Source: Gammaproteobacteria bacterium (lineage in GTDB: Bacteria > Pseudomonadota > Gammaproteobacteria > Pseudomonadales > Azotimanducaceae). From it: a DNA stretch of 40,051 nt. Position numbers and translations under genes: made by a program. The notes under the pieces were generated by a model. The model was not told the DNA's origin, did no database searches, and was given only the letters and a program-made list of their open reading frames with translations. The DNA lies in contig PBRC01000058.1 of NCBI GenBank assembly GCA_002725285.1, forward strand, positions 3,227 to 43,277, in the 5' to 3' direction. Positions within the stretch are counted from its first letter, which is position 1; the number at the start of each line of letters is the position of its first letter. Positions 17,393 to 25,877 of the stretch are shown in pieces.

Positions 17393-18220
17393 ATGAGGAT
17401 TGGCGTTTCACTACCAGTAAGAGAGCTTGAGAATGACCTCGGTGCCATCAAAGCATTTGCGCAGGCAGCTGATGATTTAGGTTTGACTCATCTGCGAGTA
17501 CCCGATCAGGTGATAAGACCAGGCAGTGGACATCTCCATGAGCCGATGACCGTCCTGGCCTATATTGCTGCTGTAACAAACAGGATTGAGCTTGTTCCAT
17601 CAGTGATAATACTTCCTTCGCGGCAGACCGTTCTGGTTGCGAAACAGGCAGCAGAGATTGAAATTCTGTCTGGCGGCAGGCTGCGGCTTGGTATTGGTGT
17701 TGGCAACAGTGCTGATGAGTATCAGGCACTGGGCCAGGACTTCAGGACGAGGGGGAAGAGATGTAACGAGCAGATTGAGCTGTTGAGACTGTTATGGACA
17801 AAGGAGACCGTGGAATTTGAAGGGCGATGGGACAGGGTCAGTGGTGCGGGTATTAACCCTCTTCCTGGCCGGACCATTCCTATCTGGATTGGAACCTCAG
17901 CAGACCCGGCGCCCAGTGTGATTCGACGCCTGGGTGGTCAATCAGATGGCTGGTTCGTGATATGCCCGCCAGATGAGTATCTGAGAATCATGGAAAACAT
18001 TAAGGGAGAAGCCAGGAGAGCCGGGCGTGATCCGGATGCCATTGGATCTGAAGCAGGTGTCGCTGTTGTGGGTCCGAGAGAATCCGAATGGCAGGACCGT
18101 GTCGTGGGCTGGCGCGAGGCAGGTCTTTCCCATCTGTGCTTGAGAACGCTGGGAGGAAATCTCAGTGCTGATGAGCATTTGTCGGTATTGCAGCGGGTTG
18201 TTAACGAGATTCCAACCTAG
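17393..18220 (+). CDS. luciferase-like (LLM) flavin/F420-dependent oxidoreductase
   Basis: The protein has 275 residues from the ATG at 17393, with AAGGGG five bases upstream; an ATG at 17363 adds ten residues before the normal family start MRIGVSLPV. It has the luciferase-family TIM-barrel blocks THLRVPDQV, TNRIELVPSVIILPSRQ, IEILSGGRLRLGIGVGNS and TIPIWIGTSADPAP. It is a distant paralogue of the divergent LLM gene rather than a recent duplicate, judging by the different lengths and loop sequences. It probably performs a hydride-transfer step in the same pathway. Either F420 or FMN is possible. Confidence 0.88.
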   Translation: MRIGVSLPVRELENDLGAIKAFAQAADDLGLTHLRVPDQVIRPGSGHLHEPMTVLAYIAAVTNRIELVPSVIILPSRQTVLVAKQAAEIEILSGGRLRLGIGVGNSADEYQALGQDFRTRGKRCNEQIELLRLLWTKETVEFEGRWDRVSGAGINPLPGRTIPIWIGTSADPAPSVIRRLGGQSDGWFVICPPDEYLRIMENIKGEARRAGRDPDAIGSEAGVAVVGPRESEWQDRVVGWREAGLSHLCLRTLGGNLSADEHLSVLQRVVNEIPT

Positions 18221-18424
18221 GGAATGCCTCTGACCCGGATCTTTTTTGCTTTTAAGAATCATGGCTGCAAGCTTCTAATTTACCAGGGCTGGTCAGACTC
18301 TGCCATCAACGCGCTTTCAACCGTTTGCTATTACGATGAAGTCCTGGGATTCAACAGTCACTATTGAGGATGCAAAAAAGTTCCTGATACCGGGAGTTTT
18401 GCGGCTAACGAGGACACCCTGCTG

Positions 18425-18835
18425 TTGTCCATCGGACGCGATACCGGTTGCGGTGTTTGTGTCCCCATCAGCCAGGTTTCAAGGCAGCACAGTGAACTTT
18501 ACCTGCAGAACGAAATGCTCTGGCTGAGAGATGTCAGTACCAGTGGCACTATAGTCGGCAAAAAGAGAATCCAAAAAGAATCGATTTCAGTAGAAGGCAG
18601 AACGTCGGTATTTGTGGCAGATGACGCAGTAATCACAGTGACACCCTGTGATATGAATGCCACAGTGTGTGCCTCGGAACGCGAAAAAAATGGTGATGAT
18701 AGCTCAGAAGAAAGACGAGAGAATTCAGATTGTCGAACACTAGGTTGTCGCCAGAACTATCCGGATTCAAACGTTGCTGAATTCGAGCGACGATGTCAGG
18801 AAGCACGCGGAACAAATCAACGTCGGGTTGCTTAG
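18425..18835 (+). pseudogene. FHA-domain protein fragment, probably frameshifted
   Basis: The frame from the TTG at 18425 reads SIGRDTGCGV, then SRQHSELYL and LRDVSTSGTIVGKKRI. These are the phosphothreonine-binding signatures of an FHA domain (G-R, S-x-x-H, and SGT in place of NGT). The natural N-terminal strand continues upstream in the same frame (DTGSFAANEDTLLL) but meets a TGA with no start codon. An ATG-led segment at 18336 (MKSWDSTVTIEDAKKFLIPG) joins it only through a frameshift near 18390. The last ~80 residues are polar and unrecognised. Most likely a decayed gene; a short functional protein from the TTG is possible. Confidence 0.5.
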
Positions 18836-18928
18836 ATCCAGGCATCTGACCCAGCCTCACAGATAACTTTGTACAGAAACAGCCCCTTGTTCAAGTGATT
18901 GTCTGGCCTGCAGTTCATTGGTGAGATA

Positions 18929-18957
18929 TTGACATCTGATCTTTATCGGTAGTTACT
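18929..18957 (+). promoter_or_regulatory. possible promoter for the DUF6152/PQQ gene block
   Basis: A perfect TTGACA at 18929-18934, followed after 17 bases by GTTACT, a weak -10 box (three of six matches). It lies about 80 bases before the DUF6152 start and is the best candidate in this gap. Confidence 0.3.
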
Positions 18958-19039
18958 TGGTGCGCTAACACATTCACCAAACAATCCGGATCGGTTAAGA
19001 GGGAACAGGATTGCCAAATTTGATAGGGAGCAAACAATA

Positions 19040-19477
19040 ATGATTCGGTCGATAGGATTTGGTTGGTTGATGGTGTTACTCGTGACCTGGCCAGCAGCAG
19101 TGTACGGTCATCATGCCTTTTCTTCTGAATTTGATGCGGACCGACCATTCAAAGTAAAGGGCGAGGTTGTCAAGGTAGAATGGATCAATCCGCACTGTTG
19201 GATACATGTCGATGTAACCACTGAAGACGGGCAGAAAGAAGCCTGGATGATGGAAGCCGGCACGCCAAATACTCTTTTACGAGCGGGTTTGACAAAAAAG
19301 CTGTTAACGGTGGGTACAGAGGTGATCGTACGCGGATATCAGAGCAAAGACGCCGACTGCGATCCTAAATGCTACGGCGCAGGTCGAGACATCAGACTCG
19401 GCGATGGTAGTCGCGTGTTTATAGGTTCAACCGGAACAGGCGCACCGAAAGACGGCACCAATCCATCCGAACAATGA
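19040..19477 (+). CDS. DUF6152 family periplasmic protein
   Basis: A 145-residue protein with a signal peptide (IGFGWLMVLLVTWPAAVYG) followed at once by the family hallmark HHAFSSEFDADRPFKVKGEV, then VEWINPHCWIHVDV and MEAGTPNTLLRAGLTKK. DUF6152 is a small beta-barrel-like secreted family of unknown role, commonly found beside quinoprotein dehydrogenases and the PDLxGxW proteins that follow here. The conserved His pair and the HCW motif could bind metal, which is inference. GGGAG precedes the start by about nine bases. It heads the plus-strand block ending at 27910, and 41 bases separate it from the dehydrogenase, so one transcript is likely. Confidence 0.85.
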   Translation: MIRSIGFGWLMVLLVTWPAAVYGHHAFSSEFDADRPFKVKGEVVKVEWINPHCWIHVDVTTEDGQKEAWMMEAGTPNTLLRAGLTKKLLTVGTEVIVRGYQSKDADCDPKCYGAGRDIRLGDGSRVFIGSTGTGAPKDGTNPSEQ

Positions 19478-19518
19478 GTCAGGGAAAAACCGTCAAACAA
19501 GAATAAGAGAGGCATCCA

Positions 19519-21648
19519 TTGCTTAGAAGTAGTCTTGCCCTGGGATCTCTTGCAATTATAGTTCTGCTTGCGGCGTGCACAGACAAAAAGCCTGAAGAAG
19601 ATGTTCAGATTGAGGCGCCAGCAGAAGTCGCCGCGGTTGACGACAAACGCATTACACAGGCAGCCGTCGATGAGCCAGGGTCGTGGATAGCTTATGGTCA
19701 ATCCTACTCTGAGCAACGGTTTTCAACCCTGACGCGGATTAACCGCGAGAACGTCTCAGAACTGGGTCTTGCCTGGTACAAACCACTCAAGAGTCGTTTT
19801 CGGATGCAGGCAACCCCCCTGGTTGTTGATGGCATCATGTATTTCACAGATCCCTGGAGTGTTGTCTTTGCGATAGATGCTGCAACCGGGGAAGAAATCT
19901 GGACATTTAATCCGAAAACGAAACGTGAATTTATTCGTTATTCCTGCTGTGGCGGACCGATCAATCGTGGGGTCGCCGTGTACAAGGGACGTGTTTACGT
20001 GGCGACCTTTGATGCCAGACTAATAGCGATTGATGCCACAAGCGGTGAAAAAGTGTGGGAGGTGGATACAACAGATCCGAATACTCTGAGCCCGTTTAAC
20101 ATAACAGCAGCACCGAGAGTTGCATCAGGTAAGGTCTTTATTGGTCAGAGCAGTTCAGAATTTGGAATTCGAGGGTACGTCACTGCCTATGATGCAGAGA
20201 CCGGAGAGCAGGTATGGCGGTTCTTTTTGGTTCCAGGTGACCCGTCAAAACCCTTCGAACATCCAGAGATGGAAATGGCGGCCAAGACCTGGAGTGGTAC
20301 CTGGTGGAAATTTGGTGGTGGTGGCACCGTCTGGAATTCCATCGTTTATGATCCTGATTTCCACACGCTATACCTGGGCGTTGGAAATGGTGCTCCCTGG
20401 TCCCGTGAAATTCGTTCTCCTGGTGGTGGAGACAATCTCTTTCTGACAGCGATTGTCGCCGTCGATCCCGATACCGGCAGAATGAAGTGGTATTACCAGA
20501 CCGTTCCCGGTGACAACTGGGACTATAGTTCCGCCATGGACATGGCATTGGCTGATATGAAAGTGGATGGCGTAGAACGCAAAGTATTACTGCAGGCGCC
20601 GAAGAATGGATTTGCATACGTCATTGATCGTGCTGATGGAAAGGTACTTCGAGCCCATCCGTTTGCCGTGACCAATTGGGCAAGTCATATTGATCTTGAG
20701 ACGGGACGGCCGGTTGAAAATCCAAATGTGGTATTTGAAGAAAAGCCACAGTGGATAGTGCCGGGTAATAGTGGAGCGCACAATTGGCAGGCAATGTCCT
20801 TCGACGCTAATCGAGGCATTCTGTACATTCCAACGCACGATCTTCCGTTCTTCTACGCCCTGCCTGAAGAATTTGCCAAAACGGGAGCCTACAAGATTCG
20901 ATGGGGACGCATGAACCTTGGCGTCGCTCTCGGGGAATATAGAAATAAGCTGATTGCAGCAGCGGCTCCAATGCCGGAACCAAAAGCTCACCTGAAAGCA
21001 TTTGATCCACTAACAGGTGAAGTGGTGTGGTCAGTGAGAAACAAAAGTGGATATAACGGCGGCGTGCTGGCAACCGCAGGAGGAATAATTTTTCAAGGCG
21101 ATGGCGATGGTGTTGTCACGGCTTTTAATACAGACAACGGAGAACTGCTATGGTCATACGAGGCGTTCGCAACCATAGGTGCACCACCGATAACCTACGA
21201 AATAGACGATACACAGTACATGGCGATAATTGTCGGTACGAACTATCTCTTTAATGGCGGCGGCAAACTGATGGTATTCAAGCTTGGTGGCAAGGTTGAT
21301 TTGCCAGAACCAACTAAAAGGGATTATTCAATTCCTGAGCAACCGCCATTGACCGCCTCGAATGAAGAGTTGAAGCGCGGTGATCAGCTATACCACGACA
21401 TCTGTGCGAACTGCCATGGTGGTCTGGGTCGAAGCTATCTTTCGGCTGATCTTCGCAGGATGTCCCTGGACAAACACAAGGCATTTCAAGCCATTGTACG
21501 AGGTGGCATTTTGAAGGATTCCGGCATGCAAAGTTTTGCAGAGTTTTTAACCGAAGAGGATACTGAGCTGATTCATCAGTATGTCATTTTCCGAGCCAAC
21601 AAGGATCGTGAACAACAGCAAAAGCAGAGAGAGGATCCGAATGGTTAA
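19519..21648 (+). CDS. PQQ-dependent alcohol dehydrogenase with C-terminal cytochrome c (quinohemoprotein, lipoprotein)
   Basis: The protein has 709 residues, starts with TTG and has a lipobox (VLLAAC) near residue 20. The eight-bladed quinoprotein propeller occupies about residues 45-590, with the vicinal disulfide C143-C144 (YSCCGGPINRG) over the PQQ site and the catalytic D335 in GDNWDYS. Residue 337, two after that Asp, is Ser rather than the Asp of lanthanide-dependent XoxF/PedH enzymes, so calcium is the predicted metal. The C-terminal domain binds heme through CANCH at 629-633, with a possible Met ligand in SGMQSF. It would oxidise an alcohol in the periplasm and pass electrons to heme. 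No PQQ synthesis genes are in the window. Confidence 0.93.
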   Translation: MLRSSLALGSLAIIVLLAACTDKKPEEDVQIEAPAEVAAVDDKRITQAAVDEPGSWIAYGQSYSEQRFSTLTRINRENVSELGLAWYKPLKSRFRMQATPLVVDGIMYFTDPWSVVFAIDAATGEEIWTFNPKTKREFIRYSCCGGPINRGVAVYKGRVYVATFDARLIAIDATSGEKVWEVDTTDPNTLSPFNITAAPRVASGKVFIGQSSSEFGIRGYVTAYDAETGEQVWRFFLVPGDPSKPFEHPEMEMAAKTWSGTWWKFGGGGTVWNSIVYDPDFHTLYLGVGNGAPWSREIRSPGGGDNLFLTAIVAVDPDTGRMKWYYQTVPGDNWDYSSAMDMALADMKVDGVERKVLLQAPKNGFAYVIDRADGKVLRAHPFAVTNWASHIDLETGRPVENPNVVFEEKPQWIVPGNSGAHNWQAMSFDANRGILYIPTHDLPFFYALPEEFAKTGAYKIRWGRMNLGVALGEYRNKLIAAAAPMPEPKAHLKAFDPLTGEVVWSVRNKSGYNGGVLATAGGIIFQGDGDGVVTAFNTDNGELLWSYEAFATIGAPPITYEIDDTQYMAIIVGTNYLFNGGGKLMVFKLGGKVDLPEPTKRDYSIPEQPPLTASNEELKRGDQLYHDICANCHGGLGRSYLSADLRRMSLDKHKAFQAIVRGGILKDSGMQSFAEFLTEEDTELIHQYVIFRANKDREQQQKQREDPNG

Positions 21649-22489
21649 TGATAATTACATTATGACAACAGAGACTATGAAATATAGACATCGAAACTGC
21701 CTGATCCTTCTAGCCGGTCTCTGCCTGTCGACTATTTTGGGCTGTACCAGCACCACGTCATCAGTTGAGACCCCGGGATCGCGACCAGACCTCAGTGGCA
21801 TCTGGCAGACGATAGGATCGGCCCACTGGAACCTCGAAAGTCACGCTGCAAGCAAAGGTCTGGTAACAGAAACTGTCGGTGCGTTTGGCGGTATTCCTGC
21901 TGGGATGAGTGTTGTCGACGGTGGAACGATTCCATATCGGGAAGAAGCGCTCAAACAAAGGAGTGCAAACAAGAAAAACTGGGCCAGTCTGGACCCGGCG
22001 GTTAAGTGTTACATTCCCGGCATACCCAGGCTGACCTATATGCCATTCCCGTTTCAGATTTTTCAAACCGATACCGACATATTTATTGCCTATGAATTTG
22101 GCAGCAACAGTCGATTGATTCATATGGATCGACCGGGCACAGAGGCAGAATTACCCTCATGGATGGGATACTCTCTGGGACGATGGGAAGGGAGTACGCT
22201 GGTTGTGGATGTGACAGATCAGATGCCGGATACATGGTTCGACAGCGCTGGTAACTACCACACGGAGGCACTCAAGGTAGAAGAACGCTACACCCTGACA
22301 GGGCCGAATCATATCCAGTATGTGGCGACAATCGATGACCCGCAGATCTTCACAAGACCATGGAAAATAACAATACCACTCTATCGACGCATGGATCCAA
22401 GTGCCCGGATACTTGAATTCAAATGCGTGGAGTTCGCCGAAGACATGATGTACAAGCATTTACGAAAGGGTGCCAAATCAACAGACTGA
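21641..22489 (+). CDS. secreted lipoprotein of the PDLxGxW family, function unknown
   Basis: The protein has 282 residues from the ATG at 21641, overlapping the dehydrogenase stop by eight bases and preceded by AGAGAGG. It has a lipoprotein leader (LILLAGLCLSTILGC), then RPDLSGIWQT. Shared with the two other family members in this window are the W-x-G-x-T-L-V-V-D strand (GRWEGSTLVVDVTD), the ERYTLTGPNHIQYVATIDDP block and a C-terminal segment with one Cys (FKCVEFAEDMM). It is the shortest and most divergent of the three. The family is known to me only as hypothetical proteins near DUF6152 and PQQ enzymes. Tight coupling to the dehydrogenase suggests a periplasmic or outer-membrane role in the same process. 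Confidence 0.82.
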   Translation: MVNDNYIMTTETMKYRHRNCLILLAGLCLSTILGCTSTTSSVETPGSRPDLSGIWQTIGSAHWNLESHAASKGLVTETVGAFGGIPAGMSVVDGGTIPYREEALKQRSANKKNWASLDPAVKCYIPGIPRLTYMPFPFQIFQTDTDIFIAYEFGSNSRLIHMDRPGTEAELPSWMGYSLGRWEGSTLVVDVTDQMPDTWFDSAGNYHTEALKVEERYTLTGPNHIQYVATIDDPQIFTRPWKITIPLYRRMDPSARILEFKCVEFAEDMMYKHLRKGAKSTD

Positions 22490-22509
22490 ATCTGCCTGAG
22501 GAACTGATA

Positions 22510-23499
22510 ATGAGATCTATATATAAAGTCATATTTTTGTTACTGACAGCCTGCCTGACTACAAGTGCATCGACCGATGTGCCAAGAACCTCGTTTGGGA
22601 AACCTGACCTGCAGGGTACCTGGGATTTTCGTTCGATCACGCCATTTGAAAGGCCTGAATACTTCAAAGACAAAGAGTTTCTGACTGAAGACGAGATAGA
22701 GGAATTCGAAGAAACCGTCCGTAAAGGGCGTGAATCCAGGATTGGGCAACAGTATGAAGGACAGGGTGATGTAGATGTTGGTTACAACGCATTCTTCCTT
22801 GATATGGGCGATAAGATGACAGGCACCAGGCGCACCTCGTTAGTAGTCGATCCACCCAACGGTCGCCTGCCACCCATGAAAGAGAAGGCGAAGAGGCGTA
22901 TGGGTGAGTTCCTCAAGCTTTGGGGACGTTCACCCCAGGGACCGGAAGATCGTAACCAGTACGATCGTTGCCTGATGGGCTTCAATGCTGGACCCCCAAT
23001 GACTCCAGGCGCTTACAACAACATAATGCAAATTCATCAAACAAAGAACCATGTCGTTATCCTCACGGAGATGGTTAACGATCATCGCGTGATCCCGACC
23101 GATGGTGGTGATCCCCATCCCCTTCCGGAAGACATGCGCCTGTGGAAAGGCGACTCAAGGGGAATCTGGGATGGCGACACCTTCGTTGTCACCACCAGTA
23201 ACTTCAATCATCTTCAGATGTTTCGCGGCACAGGTGCAAATATGAAGTTAACAGAACGTTTCACCCGCCTTGATGAAGATTCCTTACAGTACGAATTTAC
23301 CGTGGATGATCCAGATACCTATGATGTTCCCTGGACAGCCAGGCTTGAGATGCGTCGCACCGATGCGGATGTTTTTGAATATGCCTGTCATGAAGGTAAT
23401 TACGCCATGCGTCTGATGTTGAAAGGTGCGCGTAAGCAAGATAAGGAAGGTACGGAAGATGACACCTGGTTACCCAGTTGGAGTAAACCAAGAGACTAG
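22510..23499 (+). CDS. secreted protein of the PDLxGxW family, function unknown
   Basis: The protein has 329 residues from the ATG at 22510, preceded by GAGGA; a longer frame begins inside the previous gene and is unlikely. A signal peptide (VIFLLLTACLTTSAS) leads to KPDLQGTWDFRSITPFERPEYF. Conserved blocks are YDRCLMGFNAGPPM, YNNIMQIHQTKNHVVILTEM, IWDGDTFVVTTSNF, LTERFTRLDEDSLQYEFTVD and YACHEGNYAMRLMLKGAR. The Cys of DRC and of ACHEGNY are the only clearly conserved cysteines and could form a disulfide. It is clearly homologous to the protein at 26867-27910, mainly through its second half. The gap to the upstream relative is 20 bases. Confidence 0.85.
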   Translation: MRSIYKVIFLLLTACLTTSASTDVPRTSFGKPDLQGTWDFRSITPFERPEYFKDKEFLTEDEIEEFEETVRKGRESRIGQQYEGQGDVDVGYNAFFLDMGDKMTGTRRTSLVVDPPNGRLPPMKEKAKRRMGEFLKLWGRSPQGPEDRNQYDRCLMGFNAGPPMTPGAYNNIMQIHQTKNHVVILTEMVNDHRVIPTDGGDPHPLPEDMRLWKGDSRGIWDGDTFVVTTSNFNHLQMFRGTGANMKLTERFTRLDEDSLQYEFTVDDPDTYDVPWTARLEMRRTDADVFEYACHEGNYAMRLMLKGARKQDKEGTEDDTWLPSWSKPRD

Positions 23500-23507
23500 T
23501 ACGATTG

Positions 23508-24797
23508 ATGGAGACAGCCAGCGAACTGAATGCTTCCTTCGAAGCTGAGCAAAAAGACTATCCCAAACTGGTAATGCTGGGTGTGCTGCATATGGCGCAG
23601 TACTTTCCGGCCGCTTTCACGGGTGTGGCTTTACCTTTTATTTTTCGGAAAGAAGGTCTGCCACTGGAAATGTTCTGGTTGCTTGCGTTACCCGGTATTC
23701 CGAGAGGCCTGAAGTGGCTGATGGCGTTAGTTGTCGATAACTACGGTAACAATCGTATTGGTCGTCGCAAGAGCTGGATCATTCCGTGCACACTGGTGGG
23801 TGCCTGTGCCTATGCGGTTCTGGCCCTGATACCACCATCTTTGACAGCTGTTCATATCATTGTCGGTGTTCTCGTTTTTAAGTCATTTGTAATGGCCTGT
23901 CAGGACATCGCGGTTGATGCCTATGCAGCTGAGTCCATGAATGATGCCGAGCGACCAGTGGGTACCTCTCTGATCAATTTCCTGGGCGCAATTGCAGGCG
24001 TGATGGGATCTGGTGCAGTAGCTCTGGTGGATATGTTTGGTTGGCCCATGACGATGCTTGCTGCGTCAGGTCTGATGTTGTTCGCTGCACTTCCCGCTAT
24101 TATCCGACAAGAGCCAGCTCCTCCGGAAGCAAGCCGGAAACGGGAGCAGAGGGGTGAAAGACCCAATTTGCTCAAAGCCCTGAAACGCCGTGACTCCTAT
24201 TACATCATGCCCTTTTTGTTTATGTTTGGATTCGGTGGTGCTTTCTTCGGTTCAATGATTGGTCCCTTTTTTGCCGACAAGGGTTTGACTCTGACCGAAT
24301 TTGGTATTTTATCACCCATTGCCGTCATTGCCGGATCCGGACTGGCGGCGGTGTCGACACCCTGGCTCATTGGGCGAATCGGCATGCGTAATACAGCATT
24401 GATTAGCGTGACAGTTCTGCCATTCGAAGGCCTGATGTACTTCGTCTTTGCCCGAATGACCGATCTGCCAGCCTTGCCAATGCTGATTTCAATGGTGGCA
24501 TTGCTGGCATTTGCAACCTCGATTTATACCTATACTGCAACCATTTCCCGATTTCGCTGGGCCTCAAAAGCCCAGGCTGGTACAGACTATGCGCTTCAGT
24601 CCAGTGTATGGAACCTGGGGGTCTGGGCAGCCGGTTCGACCGCCGGAATTGTGGCAGCGACGGTTGGGTGGGCATTCTTCTTTCCGATTGCGGCCATTGT
24701 CGCGGGGGTTGGTGGCGTTTTCTACATCGTCTTGTTTGATCGGATTGAAAAGGAAGTACTCTCAAGAGAACAGGAAGAACTGAGGTTAGAGCAGTAG
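23508..24797 (+). CDS. AmpG-like major facilitator superfamily transporter
   Basis: The protein has 429 residues with 12 predicted membrane helices. The block FVMACQDIAVDAYAAE is the hallmark of the AmpG/acetyl-CoA-transporter branch of the MFS, and GIPRGLKWLMALVVDNYG with RIGRRKSW matches the inter-helix 2-3 motif. AmpG itself imports muropeptides, but many relatives with this motif have other substrates. Its place inside a catabolic block, eight bases after a PDLxGxW gene, argues for import of the block's substrate or product. An in-frame TTG three bases upstream (23505) is the alternative start. The C-terminal tail is charged and cytosolic. Confidence 0.85.
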   Translation: METASELNASFEAEQKDYPKLVMLGVLHMAQYFPAAFTGVALPFIFRKEGLPLEMFWLLALPGIPRGLKWLMALVVDNYGNNRIGRRKSWIIPCTLVGACAYAVLALIPPSLTAVHIIVGVLVFKSFVMACQDIAVDAYAAESMNDAERPVGTSLINFLGAIAGVMGSGAVALVDMFGWPMTMLAASGLMLFAALPAIIRQEPAPPEASRKREQRGERPNLLKALKRRDSYYIMPFLFMFGFGGAFFGSMIGPFFADKGLTLTEFGILSPIAVIAGSGLAAVSTPWLIGRIGMRNTALISVTVLPFEGLMYFVFARMTDLPALPMLISMVALLAFATSIYTYTATISRFRWASKAQAGTDYALQSSVWNLGVWAAGSTAGIVAATVGWAFFFPIAAIVAGVGGVFYIVLFDRIEKEVLSREQEELRLEQ

Positions 24798-24851
24798 ATT
24801 GCGACCCTGATAATTTGTTAGATAAAAAATCAGAATAGAGAGGTAACGAAG

Positions 24852-25835
24852 ATGAAAAGACATTTGAAGAGTTTGATGCTTGTGATACTGATCTGTGGAT
24901 TATCGTCAGGTGTGCTTCATGCTGACGACCGTAAGATGACCGCTGCTGACGTGGAGAGAATGATCGGTGAATTGTCCAATTGGGGACGCTGGGGAGACGA
25001 TGATCAGTTTGGCACGATCAACCTGATCACAAAGGAGAAACGAAAATCAGCAGCAGCGCTTGTCTTAAAAGGAATATCTGTTTCAATGGCACAAACGTTG
25101 TTAACCGCCCCCGCGGCTGACAGCCCGAGTCCTTTCGAACACAAGATGGTGGTCGCGCCGAATGAAAATAACGCCTGGGCTGTTGATTCTCTAAGTGTGG
25201 TATTTCACGGTTTTGGTCATTCCCATATTGATTCTCTTTGTCATTTGTCTCATAAGGGTCAATATTACAACGGAAATCCAATTTCAACCGTTACCATGGA
25301 CGGGTGCAAAACCGGATCGGTTTCCAGTCTTGGAGACGGGATTTTCACTCGGGCTGTGCTGATGGACATCCCGCGACTGAAGAATAAGAAATGGCTGGAG
25401 CCAGGCACTCCGGTTTATACAGAAGACCTGGAAGCCTGGGAGAAGAAAACCGGTGCCAAAGTTGGTGCCGGTGATGCGGTCCTTCTTAGGACCGGACGTT
25501 GGCTGCGTCGAGCTGAGCTGGGTGCCTGGAAATCGTCGGAAGGGTTTGCAGGATTTCATGCTTCAACGGTCAAGTGGTTGAGAGAGCGTGATGTAGCGAT
25601 CATTGGCTCCGATGCCGGATTGGATGTTTATCCGTCTGGAGTTAAAGGTGTGGGTGCACCGGTCCATGAGATGGTGTTAGTCGCGCTGGGAATGCCAATT
25701 CTTGATACTATGAATCTTGAAGCCGTTGCTGAGATGGCGGCAGAGTTAAATCGTTGGGAGTTTCTTCTGACTGCAGCACCATTAAGAGTGCCACATGGCA
25801 CTGGTTCGCCGATCAACGCTGTTGCGACTTTCTAG
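24852..25835 (+). CDS. cyclase/kynurenine formamidase-like metal hydrolase, exported
   Basis: A 327-residue protein with a signal peptide (SLMLVILICGLSSGVLHA) and the cyclase fold (PF04199). The metal-binding motif appears as GHSHIDSLCH at residues 122-131, a variant of the family's HxGTHxDxPxH. Later blocks DAVLLRTGRW and AIIGSDAGLDVYP fit the active-site region. Family members hydrolyse amide or lactone bonds (formylkynurenine, cyclic ketones and lactones) using zinc or manganese. The leader places it in the periplasm, unlike most formamidases. GAGAGGTAACGAAG precedes the start, and the gene lies 54 bases after the transporter in the same direction. Confidence 0.87.
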   Translation: MKRHLKSLMLVILICGLSSGVLHADDRKMTAADVERMIGELSNWGRWGDDDQFGTINLITKEKRKSAAALVLKGISVSMAQTLLTAPAADSPSPFEHKMVVAPNENNAWAVDSLSVVFHGFGHSHIDSLCHLSHKGQYYNGNPISTVTMDGCKTGSVSSLGDGIFTRAVLMDIPRLKNKKWLEPGTPVYTEDLEAWEKKTGAKVGAGDAVLLRTGRWLRRAELGAWKSSEGFAGFHASTVKWLRERDVAIIGSDAGLDVYPSGVKGVGAPVHEMVLVALGMPILDTMNLEAVAEMAAELNRWEFLLTAAPLRVPHGTGSPINAVATF

Positions 25836-25877
25836 GTCACGCGATAGTTTGTTCGTCTTTTTGCATGGAACCCAGAC

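Noticed and set aside
22423-22509. Upstream extension of the second PDLxGxW protein
   Set aside because: It lies inside the previous gene and would bury the signal peptide; the ATG at 22510 has a GAGGA site.
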